From the NCBI GenBank assembly GCA_965214335.1, contig CBDCBO010000005.1, positions 372,001-436,000 of the forward strand: a stretch of DNA of 64,000 nucleotides, given 5' to 3'. Below are positions 8,522-18,070 of the stretch, piece by piece; the first letter of the stretch is position 1; each line of letters opens with the position of its first letter. Under the pieces are notes generated by a model, which made no database searches, had not been told where the DNA came from, and saw nothing but the letters and a program-made list of their open reading frames with translations. Position numbers and translations under genes: made by a program. The DNA is from Velthaea sp965214335. Lineage in GTDB: Bacteria; Vulcanimicrobiota; Vulcanimicrobiia; Vulcanimicrobiales; Vulcanimicrobiaceae.

Positions 8522-10330
8522 TCAAATCGTCTCGATGAGCGGGAAGAAGGCAGCGCCTGAAGTCGCAACCGTGGCGCTAAACAGCGCTCGATCCAAAAGA
8601 TCGTTGCGATGTTCGCAACTTGGCTCAGCGATTAGGAGACAGCCGTGGCAAGCTGCGCCGTGCAGGAAGCGCCGTTCGAGTTGGCTGCTCGCCGTGTGGT
8701 CGGCGCAAACTGGATCGTTCGAGCAGAAAAACGCCGCCTTGAGTGCACGCTTCATGTGCCCGGCTAAGTGGCGGCCCGCCTCAACGACGCCCCCGAGGGT
8801 CCCCTCCGAACCGGCGCTTCCGGTATGGATGAGAATGCCGTACTTGCCGTTGCCCAGTGCGTAGACGCGTTCTCGAAGCGATGTCGCCGGATACCCGCAT
8901 TCGAGCGCAATCGACACGATGAGCATGTGGGCAAGGGAATGCAAGAGGACGTATGGGCCGCCTGGGAACTGCCTCTCGATCTTCCGTTCGGCCGCCCAGC
9001 TTTTGTATCCAGCCGCCAGTTCGTCAATACGAGATGCGACGTCGTCTCGCTCGAGCCAAGCGTTCACTGCATTAGCGGAGAGTTGGAAGAAGAAGCCCTC
9101 CCCGCGGTGCTCGATTGCGGGTAGCCACTCGACCGGATTTGCGACATCCTGATGCTCAACGCCGCCATCAAGCTCACCATTGATATCCGTCGACAATGCT
9201 TCGAATCGGGTGAAACCGACTTGGGCGACGACTTCGCGGAGCCGATGCACGAGAACGACGCGCTCGATATTCGCCATAAAAGGCAACGCCTGCGGATCCC
9301 ACGCGCTGCGCTCGAGGGTTTCGGCAAAGTAATGGCTTCCCGCCTCGTCGCGGCCGGAGATTCCGGATATAAGGATGTCGAACTCGGCTTCCTTGACCGA
9401 TATCGCGGGACCATTGTCATCACGACGCGATCGAATATACGCTAGCACCTTCTCATTCGAGATATTCTCTAGCGCAGTGCGCACCGGCGCCTGAAGTTTC
9501 TTCAAGAACTCGAGCTCGGCTTCGGTCTCAACATTTTTTACCAGGTCATAGACGTCACCAATGAGCTTGCTAAATTCGTCTCCGACATCCGGCAGCGAGA
9601 TGGTCGAAATTGTTTCAGCAAAATAGGCATTGCTCGCGGACCGGACTAACAGTCGATTCGGCTGCGTACACGGTTCGTTTTGGAAGGGTCCGAGCCAGGG
9701 GCGCGCGCCGCCGCAAATTCCGAGCGGCTGCGTGCTAATGTCCAGCGCCTCATACAGCTGACGTTGCTCGCCGCAGTCGCAGCCAACCCACGTGTCGGCG
9801 ACCTCCCCGCTGGTTCCACGTTCTTCGATCCATAGCGTTCGCCGACAATCGGTGTACTTGCGGTGGACGTAGGAACGCCAATCGACATCGTTCGTGTGCC
9901 CTCGCCGGCACGCGACGACGAAGCGGATCGGCGTCAACGAGCGCCGCTTTTTTTCGTAAGGATCTTGGAAGTAGAGCCCAAACTTTTCTGTCGCATCGAT
10001 TCCAACCAGCAGCCGACGTCCGAACTGCGCGGATTCTCGGCCCATCGGTTCCTGCGTCACGAACCAGGTAGGGTAAATTATGCCCGCCACGCCGAGCTTC
10101 GGCGCGTCCGGCGCGGTGTCGAGCGGCGGCGGCGCGAAGAGTTGGAGCTCAGGATTGGTCAACCGTCGCCGAAGGTATTCTAAGAGCCGCGGCTCGGCGA
10201 TCTTGTCTTGCGGTCGTTTCTGCCAGTCGCCTACACCCGACATGATGACCGAGCGATCCGGCAGATCGACAAATGCACCCGGACCAAACGTGCCGATCAA
10301 CTGCCCCTGACGTAAGAGGTTTTCCGGCAC
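8522..10330 (-). CDS. drmB: DISARM protein DrmB (DUF1998)
   Basis: A 602-residue protein with the conserved start seen in DrmB/DUF1998 proteins (RQGQLIGTFGPGAFVDL). Its C-terminal domain is cysteine-rich (CSNDPVCADH, GAACHGCLLIAEPSCEHR) and is likely to bind zinc. It begins with GTG at 10330 right behind the drmA stop and ends directly before the drmC ATG, so translation is coupled. DrmB forms a complex with the helicase DrmA and is required for DISARM defence. Length and motifs look complete and I see no lesion. Confidence 0.92.
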   Translation of the reverse strand: MPENLLRQGQLIGTFGPGAFVDLPDRSVIMSGVGDWQKRPQDKIAEPRLLEYLRRRLTNPELQLFAPPPLDTAPDAPKLGVAGIIYPTWFVTQEPMGRESAQFGRRLLVGIDATEKFGLYFQDPYEKKRRSLTPIRFVVACRRGHTNDVDWRSYVHRKYTDCRRTLWIEERGTSGEVADTWVGCDCGEQRQLYEALDISTQPLGICGGARPWLGPFQNEPCTQPNRLLVRSASNAYFAETISTISLPDVGDEFSKLIGDVYDLVKNVETEAELEFLKKLQAPVRTALENISNEKVLAYIRSRRDDNGPAISVKEAEFDILISGISGRDEAGSHYFAETLERSAWDPQALPFMANIERVVLVHRLREVVAQVGFTRFEALSTDINGELDGGVEHQDVANPVEWLPAIEHRGEGFFFQLSANAVNAWLERDDVASRIDELAAGYKSWAAERKIERQFPGGPYVLLHSLAHMLIVSIALECGYPATSLRERVYALGNGKYGILIHTGSAGSEGTLGGVVEAGRHLAGHMKRALKAAFFCSNDPVCADHTASSQLERRFLHGAACHGCLLIAEPSCEHRNDLLDRALFSATVATSGAAFFPLIETI

Positions 10331-13300
10331 CTATAAGTCCTCGCGGAGGCTGCGACCACTTGGCGTCTTGATCGTAACAAGTACCGGCGGTTCGACGTCG
10401 CGCATCGAGCGGGGGACACGAAATAATTGTGCGTCCGGCTCGAGTTGATCGGGATCGAGCACATCGTAGAGCAGGTGCTTGACGACGGAGCGCTCTCGCA
10501 CGTAGCCAAAGGTCGAATCTTCTTGTGCATCGGCGACCGCCTTGCTGATCTTCGACCAATTGTCGAGTATCCGGCTGACGCGTTGGCTCGCGTCCTTGAC
10601 GGCGAGATCTCGTGCGCCCTTCGACTGCTGCTTATGTGAGCCGGCCCGCTCGCCGAGAATATCGGCCACGTTGTCAAGATTCCCGCGCTGCGTTTGTGCT
10701 AGCGATGCACCCTTATTGGGTGCGAATCCGGCAACGCCGAGCCGCGCAAGCGCGACGGACACTGCTGCGAGGCCGCGGTCGAGCGCGCGCGGGGAGAACG
10801 GCGTGACACTCGTAGCCTCGACGTTCCGATAGAAGCTCGCGTGGAAGTTTGCAAAGCGTTCGTAGTGCGAGCGGTCGCGCGGCTTGCCGACGTTGAGCAA
10901 CACGACAACGAGGCCGGGCCGCGCGGGGTCGCGGCCGACGCGCGAGGTCGTTTGAATGTATTCCGCAGTTGTCTTGGGTTGCCCCGACACAAGCATGAGA
11001 CCCAGGCGGGTAATATCGAGGCCGACCGAGATCATATTCGTCGCGAGCGCGACGTCGACGCTGTCTTTGTCTTTGCGACCGAGGTAGGGTGCAGCGAGCC
11101 GGCGCTTCGCTTCAGCGACCTCGTCGGTGGGAACACGCGAGGTGAGCTCGAGCGGTTGCGATTTGATGTCGCGCGCTTTGAAGACAGCGGCCTCGCCAAA
11201 CCTCACGCGGTGATCGTAGGTCCGCAGGCGGGGGCCGACTTCCTCTTCGACGATACGTCGAGCACCGCCGAGTTCGCGCAAAGCGTTGAAATAGGCGAGT
11301 AACGTCATGTAGTGATCCGCCGGATTCTTATCGTTCGGCGGGTTTGTTTGCCAAAGCGTATTCGCGATCGCCATCAGACTGACGGCGGCACGGAGGAAAA
11401 GCACCTTCGGACTTCCGCCGGGAACGGCGAGGCCCAAATAGTGGCGGCTGCCCGGATCGTCGGTCGGCAACGCTTGGGCGAAGAAAGAGTCGCGGCGATC
11501 GGGTCCGGGCGGCGGAAAGACCTGCGTTTCTCGGCGATCGAAAAGCGCCCGTACTTGGCTTTGAGCGCGACGGACGGTCGCTGTGGAAACGACAATTTTG
11601 GGTCGGACGCGTTCGGTTCCGATCGTGCGAGATGAAAGGTGATCGATTGCTGTTTCATAGAGCCCGACCATTGTGCCAAGCGGCCCCGAAATGAGGTGCA
11701 GTTCGTCTTGGATGATCAGATCGGGCGGTGGCAGCGGCGCGGCGAGTGGCGTGCCGGTGCCGGGCTCGCTTGGGCCGTAGAAGCCCGTCGGGCCGTAGCG
11801 GCTCACGCCTCCAAAGAACGAAGCGATATCGCCGGTCCAGGGCATACCTGCGAACTTATCGACCGTTGCAATCAGAAACGCGGGAAGTCGCCGGTAAATC
11901 GGCTCATCGACGGTGAGGATGGGCAGAGTGCGCCGCGCCAGGTGGAAATCGCAGTCGCGGTTGATGCACATCAGTTTAAGGTTGATGGGTTCTGCCGTAT
12001 TGGCTTTGCCGTCGGCGCCGACGAGCGTGAAGCTGTCGCGACCGAATGGCGTATTGCACCACGGGCATTCACGTAAGGGAACCGGGAGCGGACTCTTGCT
12101 GCTCTTTAGATACGCGAGGACTTTGGTGCGTGCGGTCGAGCGCATGGGATCCTGTTCGGTCGCGCGACCCATACGATTCGGCGTTGCCGCGCGGCCAACC
12201 CAAAGTCCGATCTCGATCGGCCAATCGCCGAGGCGCTTAGGCACAGCGTGATCCGCGACGCGTTCGAGTTCGAGCGCACACACAACGGCTGCGGCACGCG
12301 AGAGCTGATCGAGCGTTAGGAGCCGCAACGTGTACCGCATGAGCACAGAGAGGCCAGCGCCCGTCAAGCCTGGATTCGTGAGCCGGCGATAGGCAATCGT
12401 GAAGGCAGCCAGCCCGAGATAGGCTTCGGTTTTTCCGCCGCCCGTTGGAAAGAACAACAGATCGACGATCTCGCGTTCCGGGTGCGTCGGCTCGATGATC
12501 CCCCGCAGATTGATGAGCACGAAGGCAAGTTGGAATGGGCGCCAGCGCGGCGGAGCTACTTGCGCCTCCGCGATGTGGTTGGTGAAGGCGGTACGGCGGC
12601 GGCCTGCGCGAGCGACAGTGCGATTCGCGATTGCAAATGCGTCGAGGACGTTCGGGCGGGCGAGGCAGGCAACTCCGTCGGCGATGCGGTTCGATGCGGC
12701 TCTCGCGTCGACGAGAAGCTGGTTTGCGACGTCGCGACGACGCGGGACAAGGACGTCGATATTTGCTTGTTGTTCATCGATCCAGGAGCGGTAAGCGCTC
12801 ACGACGCCGGAAAGCGCTGAAGCGGCTGCGCTGGGATCGATAAGCGTACCCAAGCGCTCCATGCCGAGCTCGAAATCGGCTATCGATTCGTTTGGTACTA
12901 CACGCGTGACTGCGGCAAGCGGAGTGCAGCATGACGACACGCTGGTGCATCGACCGCTCGCGCCAATCTCCCATTCGGTGGACGTGTTATGGCCAACGGC
13001 GTACTCGGCCACGTCACGGTAGTGAAGATCGGCAACGCGCTCGTCCCAATCTTCTGCGTCGAGGCCATGGAGCGAATGTCGCGGTCGAAAGCCCTCCTCC
13101 GAGCCAAGTGTAAGTTGGGCTTGGAAAGTGAAACTCTCGTCGGCGCGGCGACTGTCTAGCACTGCCTTTCGCTCGTTGACCAGAAAAACCGAGATTGACG
13201 CAAGGCGCTCTTTGCCGGACTCGGTCCGTACCTCCGCCGAGCGTCGCAGCACTTCGAGCACGAGCCCTCCGCTAGTGGGAACGTCGTATCGCGCGCGACC

Positions 13301-13786
13301 TGCTTTGAAGACATCGATGGTCACGCGCTCGGATCGGTGCTTGCGCTGCCAACGATCCCGCGGTGGTTGGCTAGTTGTAGGCTCGGCGCCGGCCGTTTCG
13401 GGCGGTGCTTCCTCGAAGACGCTGTAATCGCCCCAGGTTATCGTGGCTTCGATCGTCGCGCTCTCATCTGAAAGCAAACAGCTCAGGCCGAGTGACGATG
13501 CTCGCCAGGAGCGACGTTTGCTGGCCCGATCGGGATTTGCAGGCTCCTCGGCACCGCCTCCGTCGTCGCCGCTGTCAAGGTCGCCTTCGGCCTCCGCGTC
13601 GCCAAGTCGCTGCTCTTCAGGTGCGCTACGCGGAACGAGAAAGCCGGCAAGATACCAGCGCGACGGCGCGTTCTCCAATATTTCCGCGTGATAGTCAACA
13701 TCAGTAAGGCACGGGCCATATAGATCACGCTGCAATAGAGCGACGACTTCAGATCTCAGTGCTGAGGATGACACCTTCGCCGTCAA
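10331..13786 (-). CDS. drmA: DISARM helicase DrmA
   Basis: A 1151-residue superfamily 2 helicase. Around residue 447 is the P-loop FFPTGGGKTEAYLG. The DEAH-like box reads IIQDELHLISGPLG at about 690, and the C-terminal RecA lobe has NMISVGLDITR and YIQTTSRVGRDP at about 920. The first 400 residues are the family-specific N-terminal region, with an acidic low-complexity patch (GDLDSGDDGGG). It starts with TTG at 13786 in a TTGA overlap with the drmMI stop. DrmA with DrmB loads on unmodified incoming DNA. No disruption is visible. Confidence 0.93.
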   Translation of the reverse strand: MTAKVSSSALRSEVVALLQRDLYGPCLTDVDYHAEILENAPSRWYLAGFLVPRSAPEEQRLGDAEAEGDLDSGDDGGGAEEPANPDRASKRRSWRASSLGLSCLLSDESATIEATITWGDYSVFEEAPPETAGAEPTTSQPPRDRWQRKHRSERVTIDVFKAGRARYDVPTSGGLVLEVLRRSAEVRTESGKERLASISVFLVNERKAVLDSRRADESFTFQAQLTLGSEEGFRPRHSLHGLDAEDWDERVADLHYRDVAEYAVGHNTSTEWEIGASGRCTSVSSCCTPLAAVTRVVPNESIADFELGMERLGTLIDPSAAASALSGVVSAYRSWIDEQQANIDVLVPRRRDVANQLLVDARAASNRIADGVACLARPNVLDAFAIANRTVARAGRRRTAFTNHIAEAQVAPPRWRPFQLAFVLINLRGIIEPTHPEREIVDLLFFPTGGGKTEAYLGLAAFTIAYRRLTNPGLTGAGLSVLMRYTLRLLTLDQLSRAAAVVCALELERVADHAVPKRLGDWPIEIGLWVGRAATPNRMGRATEQDPMRSTARTKVLAYLKSSKSPLPVPLRECPWCNTPFGRDSFTLVGADGKANTAEPINLKLMCINRDCDFHLARRTLPILTVDEPIYRRLPAFLIATVDKFAGMPWTGDIASFFGGVSRYGPTGFYGPSEPGTGTPLAAPLPPPDLIIQDELHLISGPLGTMVGLYETAIDHLSSRTIGTERVRPKIVVSTATVRRAQSQVRALFDRRETQVFPPPGPDRRDSFFAQALPTDDPGSRHYLGLAVPGGSPKVLFLRAAVSLMAIANTLWQTNPPNDKNPADHYMTLLAYFNALRELGGARRIVEEEVGPRLRTYDHRVRFGEAAVFKARDIKSQPLELTSRVPTDEVAEAKRRLAAPYLGRKDKDSVDVALATNMISVGLDITRLGLMLVSGQPKTTAEYIQTTSRVGRDPARPGLVVVLLNVGKPRDRSHYERFANFHASFYRNVEATSVTPFSPRALDRGLAAVSVALARLGVAGFAPNKGASLAQTQRGNLDNVADILGERAGSHKQQSKGARDLAVKDASQRVSRILDNWSKISKAVADAQEDSTFGYVRERSVVKHLLYDVLDPDQLEPDAQLFRVPRSMRDVEPPVLVTIKTPSGRSLREDL

Positions 13787-16700
13787 CTTACTTCGGCTGT
13801 CGAACGTGCATTTTCTGCCGTGCTGTCCAATACTGCCTCCTGCGCGAAAGCAACATGATCTTCTGCAATCAGCGATCGAATCAGGCCCCGGGTCTCCTCG
13901 TCATGACGCTCGGCGTTAAGGGCGAGAAGCCGAACGAGAACTTCGTCATGTGTCTCCTGCGGCCACGTCAAGCGGACCGATTCCTTTCCATCTTCTTCAG
14001 ACCACTCCGTCTCAAACGAGCGGTGCTCTAAAATGTCATACCAACCGTACGCGTCGAGAAGCGCGCGATCCAGAGCGGTATGGAGCTTTCGTAGGTCGGT
14101 GATCGGCTCCGATTCATCGAGCGGGTCATGAAAGCGGTTGTATAACTGGGTTAAGCCAATGTGTTGCTCCAGCATAATCGCGATTCGCTTCCCATGTAAA
14201 TCCCTGCCAGCTTCTTGTAAGCGTCCATTTGAAAACCAGCCTTGCGGAAATGGAAATGTTTCGAATGCGTCGCTTGGCGAATAACAAGGGTCATCTTTCA
14301 TACTATATCCAAAGAAAATCGACCATATTTCGTGCACCAACGACTGCAGGATGCTGAACGCGGACCAAGCTTTTAGCGCGAACACAATTAGCCTGTTACT
14401 GAAAACGCTTCCATTTTCCACAAAAGTAAACGTGGAAAATTTGGCTGTCTGCGCTGTAACTAGAACCCGTGAGTTACCATCGATCCTTTCATAAAGAGCC
14501 AAAGCCCGATCAGCAAAACGCCACCAAAATTTCTTCCGCGATTCCACAGAGTCTCGGTCACGCTGGGGTTTGACCTTGAGTCGAACGATAGAAAGTAAGT
14601 CCGGCCACTGCTGTGCACCCTCCAAATCCATGGATCCGAAGTCGATGATGTACCGACGGGAGCGTTGTGTTGGCTCGGACAGCAGTTCTTCGGCGCCCAA
14701 GAATTGCTTTATGCGCTCAGAGTTCCTAACGTTCTGAGTGATAAGGTTGTTCATCGCCGAAATCGACGACGCAACCCCCTTTTTATCATTATCGTCAAAA
14801 GTAAAGCCCATTCCAAGCGGCTTTGTGCCATTGAAACTCACGTTCGTGTTCGAACGAAGGCGATAGGGATCGTCATCGGCGCCTTTGTCGAAAAGAAACG
14901 CGGTTATGGCCGTAACCTGTTGCTTGTCGAGTCGAGCAAGTCCAGTATACTGACCTTTTGCAATATGAAGAATGGAGATAACTACGGCGGCCTCGCCGGG
15001 CCACCGATACCGACGGGTGGCATCGTATATCGTGCCGCCGTGTTGACGAATCCAGCGCAAACCAGTCGCGCGCGTATCGCCTTCTCGAATTGTTTTTGTA
15101 GCTATTAGTCCAAGGCTACCTGCGTTACGTAGTAGCGAAAACGCTCTTCGAAAAAAATGTGCCGACAGATCCGCACTGCCTGTCGATCCCGAATGAAGTG
15201 TCCGAAGCCAGGCAATATAGTTCGGGGGGTTACCTGCAGCAATGGTGTTCTGACCTGCGTACGGTGGATTGCCAACGATTGCATCGAACCCAGGGTTTAG
15301 ACGCTCGAAGACTTCGGGAAATTCGAGCTGCCAATGGAAGGGCGTGATCGAGATATGGACCGACGCACGGTAGGCTCGCAGCGCGTTCACCGGGTCGGGT
15401 TGCAGCAGAAAGGAGATCACGGGTTGCCTTTCACGTTCGCGGGCAGCCGGTTTGTCCTTTGCAAAGAACGCGGTTACAAGGGCGTCCGCGAGCACGCGGG
15501 CTTTCTCGACGGCATGATCGACGCGTTCGAGGAGCGCCCGCATAGCTGACTCATTCGCATTGTCTGGCGCATTCTGAATATCTCTGCGCGCCTGCGTTGC
15601 CGCCTCAATCGCATGGCGCACTTCTTCGCTGCTGAACTGTCTAGAGGGCCCGCTCTCCTCGTCCCAGTTCAATGCTTCGAGCTGAGCGAGTGACAGGCCA
15701 ACTAGTGCGTCGCCGTGCCGAATCGCGTGATCGAGGAACGTGAATTCGTGTTCTTTTGCTAGCGTCGTGAGCCAGAGTGAAAGCTTCGCAAGGTCGGTCG
15801 CCATCGCGTTACGATCGACGCCGTAGAGGCAGCGTTGCGCGACGAGCCGGCGTGCGTGCAAAAGTGCGTCCTCGTCGGGCGGCAGCGGGGGCGTCGTACC
15901 ATAGCGTTCCCACGCTGCCGTCAGCCGCTCCGCTAATTGGCGGCATGCTTCGACGAGAAACGCACCCGAGCCCAGCGCGGGATCCAGCACACGGAGGCTA
16001 AGAACGTCGTCGGCTGACGCCGCGGGTCCCAGACGTTCGAGGATGGGACGCAGCGTTTCGGCGACAATGGGTGCAGTTAGCGTACGTGGCGTGTAGTGCG
16101 AGCCGGAACGGCGTCGCGCTTGCGTCGGTTGCAGCACCGGGACGCTCGCAGGCAAAGCTTTTGGCGTAATCCGTCGATCGACGACGCCTGAGAGAGCCGC
16201 GTCCAGTGCCTCGGTGCTTGCCGCGACCTTCATTGCGGCTTCCGCTTTGCCCGTAACGTCGCGATCTGTGCGCGCCTTGAGCCATGCCTTGCGCTTTGCG
16301 CCGGGTTCTGCGAGCAGATCGTCGAGCGAAACCGTCGCTGCTGCCCCGGACTGCTTTGGTGGCCGGATCGCGAGCGATGCTGAACCGTGGGTGAGTTCGA
16401 TGGTGAAGCCCATTGTCGATTGGTAAACCGAGCCGATCTGCTCGACATCGAGAGTCCGATACGAGAGCCGCTCGCCGTCGAGCACCATCAGCGATTGCAA
16501 GATGCGCCAGACGACTCCGTCGGAGACAGACGGCACGCTCACCGGATCGTCGGCGTGCTGTCGCCCTTCGAGAAAGAGGAAGCGGTCGGAGTCGAACAGT
16601 TGACCGCGCCGCGCGACGAGCGCGATTTCGGCGTGCCGCCCGCCGCCATGAATGAGGCGCCACAGCGCCAGTAACTGCGCCCACGCTCCGTATCGATCGT

Positions 16701-17529
16701 CCATCGTGTCCGGGTAGAGCGCCGCATCGTCGCGCAAACGTAAGAACAGACCGCTAAGAGAGTAGTTCTCCTGCCAAATGTCGTTCTGCGGAAACAGGCC
16801 GCGATCTTCTGCGTACAGCGTGAACACGAGCCGTAGCAGAGCTGTCAATAATCCGGCGTACAGCTGATCGGGCTCGTCGGTCGCGAGCTTCGTTATCGCC
16901 GCACCGCGTGCGCCGCCGCTCGCGAGACCGCGCAAGAGCTCGTTCAGCGCTGTGAGGACTTGACGCGCCAGTTCCTTCGAGACCGTCTCTTGGTATTTGC
17001 GGCTCTCGGCGAATAGCGCGGCCAGATTTTGTTCCGGCAGCCCGAACAGACGCTCAGCCACGAGCAGCATGTGAAACGCTGCGAGGATCGGCCGTCCGGC
17101 GACTTCCAACATTACCGAGAGATCGAAGGTCGCGTAACCCGACGTCTCACCCCTTGGGGCGTAGACTAGGCGGAAGAGACGTCCGTTCGTGAGCAGGCCG
17201 GCAGAGACGTTTGTCTCGCGGAGAAGCCGCTCAAAGCGCGCTTGCGGGCTCGCAACCCAACGGCGGCCATCGTCAGCCCGGGGCTCGTCGACATCAACAT
17301 TCTCGCCTTCTACTGCGATCAGCAGTTGCCACGCACTCGCGTCACCCGGTGCCGGAACGGCATATGTCGGCGCGAGGCGTTCCTCGTAGTCGATCAGCGT
17401 GGCTTCAAGCGTGTCGGGCAACGGCGGGCCGCCGGGGCCACCGGCCAGATCGTCCGCCCGCCAGCCGAAGAATTTTTGCGCGAACTGCGGGAAGTCTGAA
17501 ACGAGCGGCACCGCGTCAGCGTCGCGCAA
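13783..17529 (-). CDS. drmMI: DISARM adenine-N6 methyltransferase DrmMI (N-terminus frameshifted)
   Basis: A large Eco57I/PglX-like DNA methyltransferase, the class 1 DISARM modification enzyme that marks host DNA. Motif I is VLDPALGSGAFLVEAC (about residue 516) and the catalytic motif IV is NPPY (about 754). A C-terminal target-recognition region follows. The uninterrupted frame begins at a weak internal TTG (17529). Immediately upstream another frame encodes a good N-terminus from GTG 17692, through VHREWLGYVQPVGLLL to LDELTLR. The two are separated by a perfect 10-bp tandem duplication (17524-17543). Removing one copy fuses them in frame. The GTG lies 3 bp after the reconstructed drmD stop, as expected for the operon. 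Confidence 0.9.
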   Translation of the reverse strand: MRDADAVPLVSDFPQFAQKFFGWRADDLAGGPGGPPLPDTLEATLIDYEERLAPTYAVPAPGDASAWQLLIAVEGENVDVDEPRADDGRRWVASPQARFERLLRETNVSAGLLTNGRLFRLVYAPRGETSGYATFDLSVMLEVAGRPILAAFHMLLVAERLFGLPEQNLAALFAESRKYQETVSKELARQVLTALNELLRGLASGGARGAAITKLATDEPDQLYAGLLTALLRLVFTLYAEDRGLFPQNDIWQENYSLSGLFLRLRDDAALYPDTMDDRYGAWAQLLALWRLIHGGGRHAEIALVARRGQLFDSDRFLFLEGRQHADDPVSVPSVSDGVVWRILQSLMVLDGERLSYRTLDVEQIGSVYQSTMGFTIELTHGSASLAIRPPKQSGAAATVSLDDLLAEPGAKRKAWLKARTDRDVTGKAEAAMKVAASTEALDAALSGVVDRRITPKALPASVPVLQPTQARRRSGSHYTPRTLTAPIVAETLRPILERLGPAASADDVLSLRVLDPALGSGAFLVEACRQLAERLTAAWERYGTTPPLPPDEDALLHARRLVAQRCLYGVDRNAMATDLAKLSLWLTTLAKEHEFTFLDHAIRHGDALVGLSLAQLEALNWDEESGPSRQFSSEEVRHAIEAATQARRDIQNAPDNANESAMRALLERVDHAVEKARVLADALVTAFFAKDKPAARERERQPVISFLLQPDPVNALRAYRASVHISITPFHWQLEFPEVFERLNPGFDAIVGNPPYAGQNTIAAGNPPNYIAWLRTLHSGSTGSADLSAHFFRRAFSLLRNAGSLGLIATKTIREGDTRATGLRWIRQHGGTIYDATRRYRWPGEAAVVISILHIAKGQYTGLARLDKQQVTAITAFLFDKGADDDPYRLRSNTNVSFNGTKPLGMGFTFDDNDKKGVASSISAMNNLITQNVRNSERIKQFLGAEELLSEPTQRSRRYIIDFGSMDLEGAQQWPDLLSIVRLKVKPQRDRDSVESRKKFWWRFADRALALYERIDGNSRVLVTAQTAKFSTFTFVENGSVFSNRLIVFALKAWSAFSILQSLVHEIWSIFFGYSMKDDPCYSPSDAFETFPFPQGWFSNGRLQEAGRDLHGKRIAIMLEQHIGLTQLYNRFHDPLDESEPITDLRKLHTALDRALLDAYGWYDILEHRSFETEWSEEDGKESVRLTWPQETHDEVLVRLLALNAERHDEETRGLIRSLIAEDHVAFAQEAVLDSTAENARSTAEVS

Positions 17530-17543
17530 CGTTGCGCAACGTT
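17524..17543. repeat. Perfect 10-bp tandem duplication in drmMI
   Basis: GCGCAACGTT occurs twice head to tail on the plus strand. Ten is not a multiple of three, so the second copy shifts the reading frame about 50 codons into drmMI. One copy restores a continuous protein from GTG 17692. It is either a recent inactivating slippage event or a reversible switch. Confidence 0.85.
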
Positions 17544-17695
17544 AACTCGTCGAGCTGTTCTTGTAACGGCCCTACGTTCGCATCCGGAAATACCCCACGG
17601 TCGACGAGAGCTGCCGGCGCCAGCAGTAACCCGACCGGCTGCACGTAGCCGAGCCATTCGCGGTGTACGCGCGTCGCATGATCGTCGGCCACAGG

Positions 17696-18070
17696 TCAGC
17701 CCGTCACAGGCCAGAGGTAAGCGATGCCAACCGGTTCGACACGGCGCGCTTTGACCACATAGGCATCCGCGATGCGCTGTGGTTCACTATCGATTAGCGT
17801 GGAGAGTTTCGCCAGGCGCGCCTCCCAGTGGCGCATATTCGCGCGCAGTTGGTCCATCTCGGCGGGATCAAAGGCCAGCGCCAGTTGGTTCCACTTTTTC
17901 TGCGTCGCTTGAATTCGTTTGGCTTGATCCTCAAGGAGCGTCCGCATATCGGCACTCTCAGCGGTAGCGCGTGCGGCAAGTTTTGCGATTGCCACGTCAA
18001 TCGCGCGCGCGCAACGATCTTCGAGATGCGGCAGCAGGTCCGCAACATCACTCCCCACGGCAGCCCTCAA
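17696..18070 (-). pseudogene. drmD: C-terminal part of DrmD, in a shifted frame
   Basis: These 124 residues continue DrmD after a frameshift. The piece is a charged helical segment followed by the end RRVEPVGIAYLWPVTG, typical of SNF2-type DISARM helicases. Its frame opens with a TTG inside the TTGA overlap with the premature stop at 18067, so it could in principle be translated separately. Its stop (17698-17696) lies 3 bp before the GTG that starts drmMI. I treat it as the broken end of drmD, not an extra gene. Confidence 0.7.
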
